From Alentia gelatinosa (Eukaryota > Annelida > Polychaeta > Phyllodocida > Polynoidae), in NCBI GenBank assembly GCA_950022655.1, contig OX465584.1:51876723-51940722 (forward strand): a stretch of DNA of 64,000 nt, read 5' to 3'. A program made the translations under genes and the position numbers. This document shows, in pieces, positions 62,826 through 64,000 of the stretch. The notes beneath the pieces are model-generated. The model was not told the DNA's origin, did not search any database, and saw nothing but the letters and a program-made list of their open reading frames with translations. Numbering within the stretch: position 1 is the stretch's first letter; each line of letters opens with the position of its first letter.

Positions 62826-63160
62826 TAGGGGTACTATGGTGAGGGACTGTGATTTAGGACCAGTATAGTTGTGGGGCAGTATGGTGGAGGGGTACTATGG
62901 TGAGGGGGAGTATGGTTTAAGGGCAGTATGGGGGAGGGGCAATATGGTTAAGGGGCAGTATTGTTGAAGGACAGTATTATTTAGGGGCAATATGCTAAGG
63001 GGCTATATCGTTAGGGGTAGTATGATGGAAGGGCAGTATAGTAGAGGGGCAGTATTGTGGAGGGGCAATATGATTCAGGAGCATTTTTGGTGAGGGGCAG
63101 TATGGACAGGGACAATGTTAAGGTTTTGGGACATAGAATAGATGGGCAGTATGGTTCATG
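62826..63160. repeat. Same minisatellite in inverse orientation
   Basis: From about 62826 the units read GAGGGGCAGTATGGT, the reverse complement of the preceding array. The switch is abrupt. Confidence 0.9.
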
Positions 63161-63262
63161 GGTAGTATGATGACATATGCATGCTTTGGTGATGGTTTTC
63201 TCAATGGGCATCATGATTCTTGGCCTTCGTGGTGGTTTTCTTCATGGGCATCATGGATTTTG
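63160..63262. repeat. Two-copy tandem duplication
   Basis: GGTTTTCTCAATGGGCATCA then TGATTCTTGGCC, and again GGTTTTCTTCATGGGCATCA then TGGATTTTGGCC, period about 52 bp. Confidence 0.8.
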
Positions 63263-63643
63263 GCCTGTGCACAACATTCTCATCTACCAACCTCCCTGAC
63301 CTACCTACATACCAACCTGCCCACCCACCCACCTGTTCACATATCCACCTTCTGACCCACCAATCTGCCGAACTACTGAACATCAACCTACCCATCTCGC
63401 TGGCTGCCCACCTAACAACACTCACACCTGCACACACACCTACACACAAGACATTTTCATTGAAATTGTGTATGTGTCGGAGCACTCTACAGTAAACCCC
63501 CTAAATTTGTCACTGCTGTAACATATGCATGCGTATGGAAAATCCAGCCTCCAACCCCCCTCCCCTCCTTATACGCTTTTGTACGCATTTGGTCTAACCC
63601 CCCACCCCCCGTTGCTGCCTACATACTTTATGGATGGCCCCCT

Positions 63644-64000
63644 ACCATATAAAACATTAGAATTCCGTCGGATCTGCTTGAAGTTCCTCCGCCACAGAGA
63701 GACAGACATACCAGAACTACGTATGGAGAGTAAAGTGTCACGAGAGTGAGAATCTCGTGGAGAGAAAAACCTGAACCTGTTCTTCTTTTTTGTAGGACTA
63801 TAGTCAGATATACTTTTTATCTTATTATTATATACCTGTGGTAGTATATCCTACACATACTGCCCGCTCCTACCCATGTCGTATTTATACCCGTACGACA
63901 CCTAGGTGACGTACGGGGTATGTATGTGGCGTACGGGGCATGTACGGCGGCAAAATCCAAATATTCCCCAAGTAGCAAAGTTAAAAATTGGATATTTTAA
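63644..64000. other. No gene seen at the right edge
   Basis: Short direct repeats of GTACGGGGTATGT / GTACGGGGCATGT at 63912-63946. No exon recognised. Confidence 0.4.

Larger units (their letters stand above)
61206..63643. mobile_element. 2.4-kb TIR element carrying a strand-switching minisatellite
   Basis: Ends AGGGGCCATCCATAAAGTAT and ATACTTTATGGATGGCCCCC. Next to each end is a C-rich tract and a TACGC-containing word. The interior is minisatellite (61790-63160), then two copies of GGTTTTCTTCATGGGCATCA-like sequence and CTACC-rich sequence. Reading frames inside come from repeats; no transposase was recognised. Confidence 0.75.

Overview
The window is animal nuclear DNA: split genes with GT-AG introns, a TATA-like promoter, and about half of the visible sequence made of short inverted-repeat elements, hairpins and minisatellites. 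Nothing is bacterial, and no rRNA, CRISPR array or convincing tRNA was seen. An invertebrate genome is likely. The abundance of small hairpin elements and of L2/CR1-like reverse transcriptase scraps would suit a lancelet (amphioxus), but that is a guess from style, not a species assignment.

One gene can be read completely. It is an ACSS3-type mitochondrial short-chain acyl-CoA (propionyl-CoA) synthetase on the minus strand, from the ATG at 60056 down to the TAA at 31985. All 16 coding exons were placed by hand. Every junction keeps phase and uses GT-AG sites, and the exons sum to 2160 nt (719 residues plus stop). The N-terminus is arginine-rich like a mitochondrial presequence. The P-loop, the WWQTE motif, the hinge and the C-terminal catalytic lysine are all present, so the gene looks functional. 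A TATA-like box lies about 210 bp upstream of the ATG.

The left half (1-31984) shows no gene I can defend. It is a mosaic of mobile-element families: three 282-bp copies with TAA/TTA flanks (1105, 7943, 17327), TATAGGGCAC-ended elements, TTAAAGGCAT-ended elements, and a large superfamily of bipartite elements. In that superfamily a long hairpin with a conserved centre lies next to a module ending in TTATCTCACCCCT / AGGGGTGAGATAA (or a variant). Minisatellites lie at 5086-6912 (32-bp unit, split by an insertion), 11073-11847 (GC-rich, 87-bp unit then heptamers) and 12361-12860 (78-bp unit).

The introns of the gene (32-59.7 kb) hold the same families plus larger inverted-repeat elements at 35592, 38774, 39864 and 42430, and a second array of the 78-80-bp minisatellite at 48705-49865. 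Several of these end within 14-30 bp of a 5' splice site. The right flank (60.3-64 kb) holds a 27-bp minisatellite and a 2.4-kb inverted-repeat element whose internal minisatellite switches strand.

The most interesting undescribed structure is the bipartite hairpin-plus-TIR superfamily. Its arms and termini vary between copies, while the hairpin centre and an AAGCCTATGG box recur. Boundaries of repeats were set by eye and may be off by a few bases to a few tens of bases.
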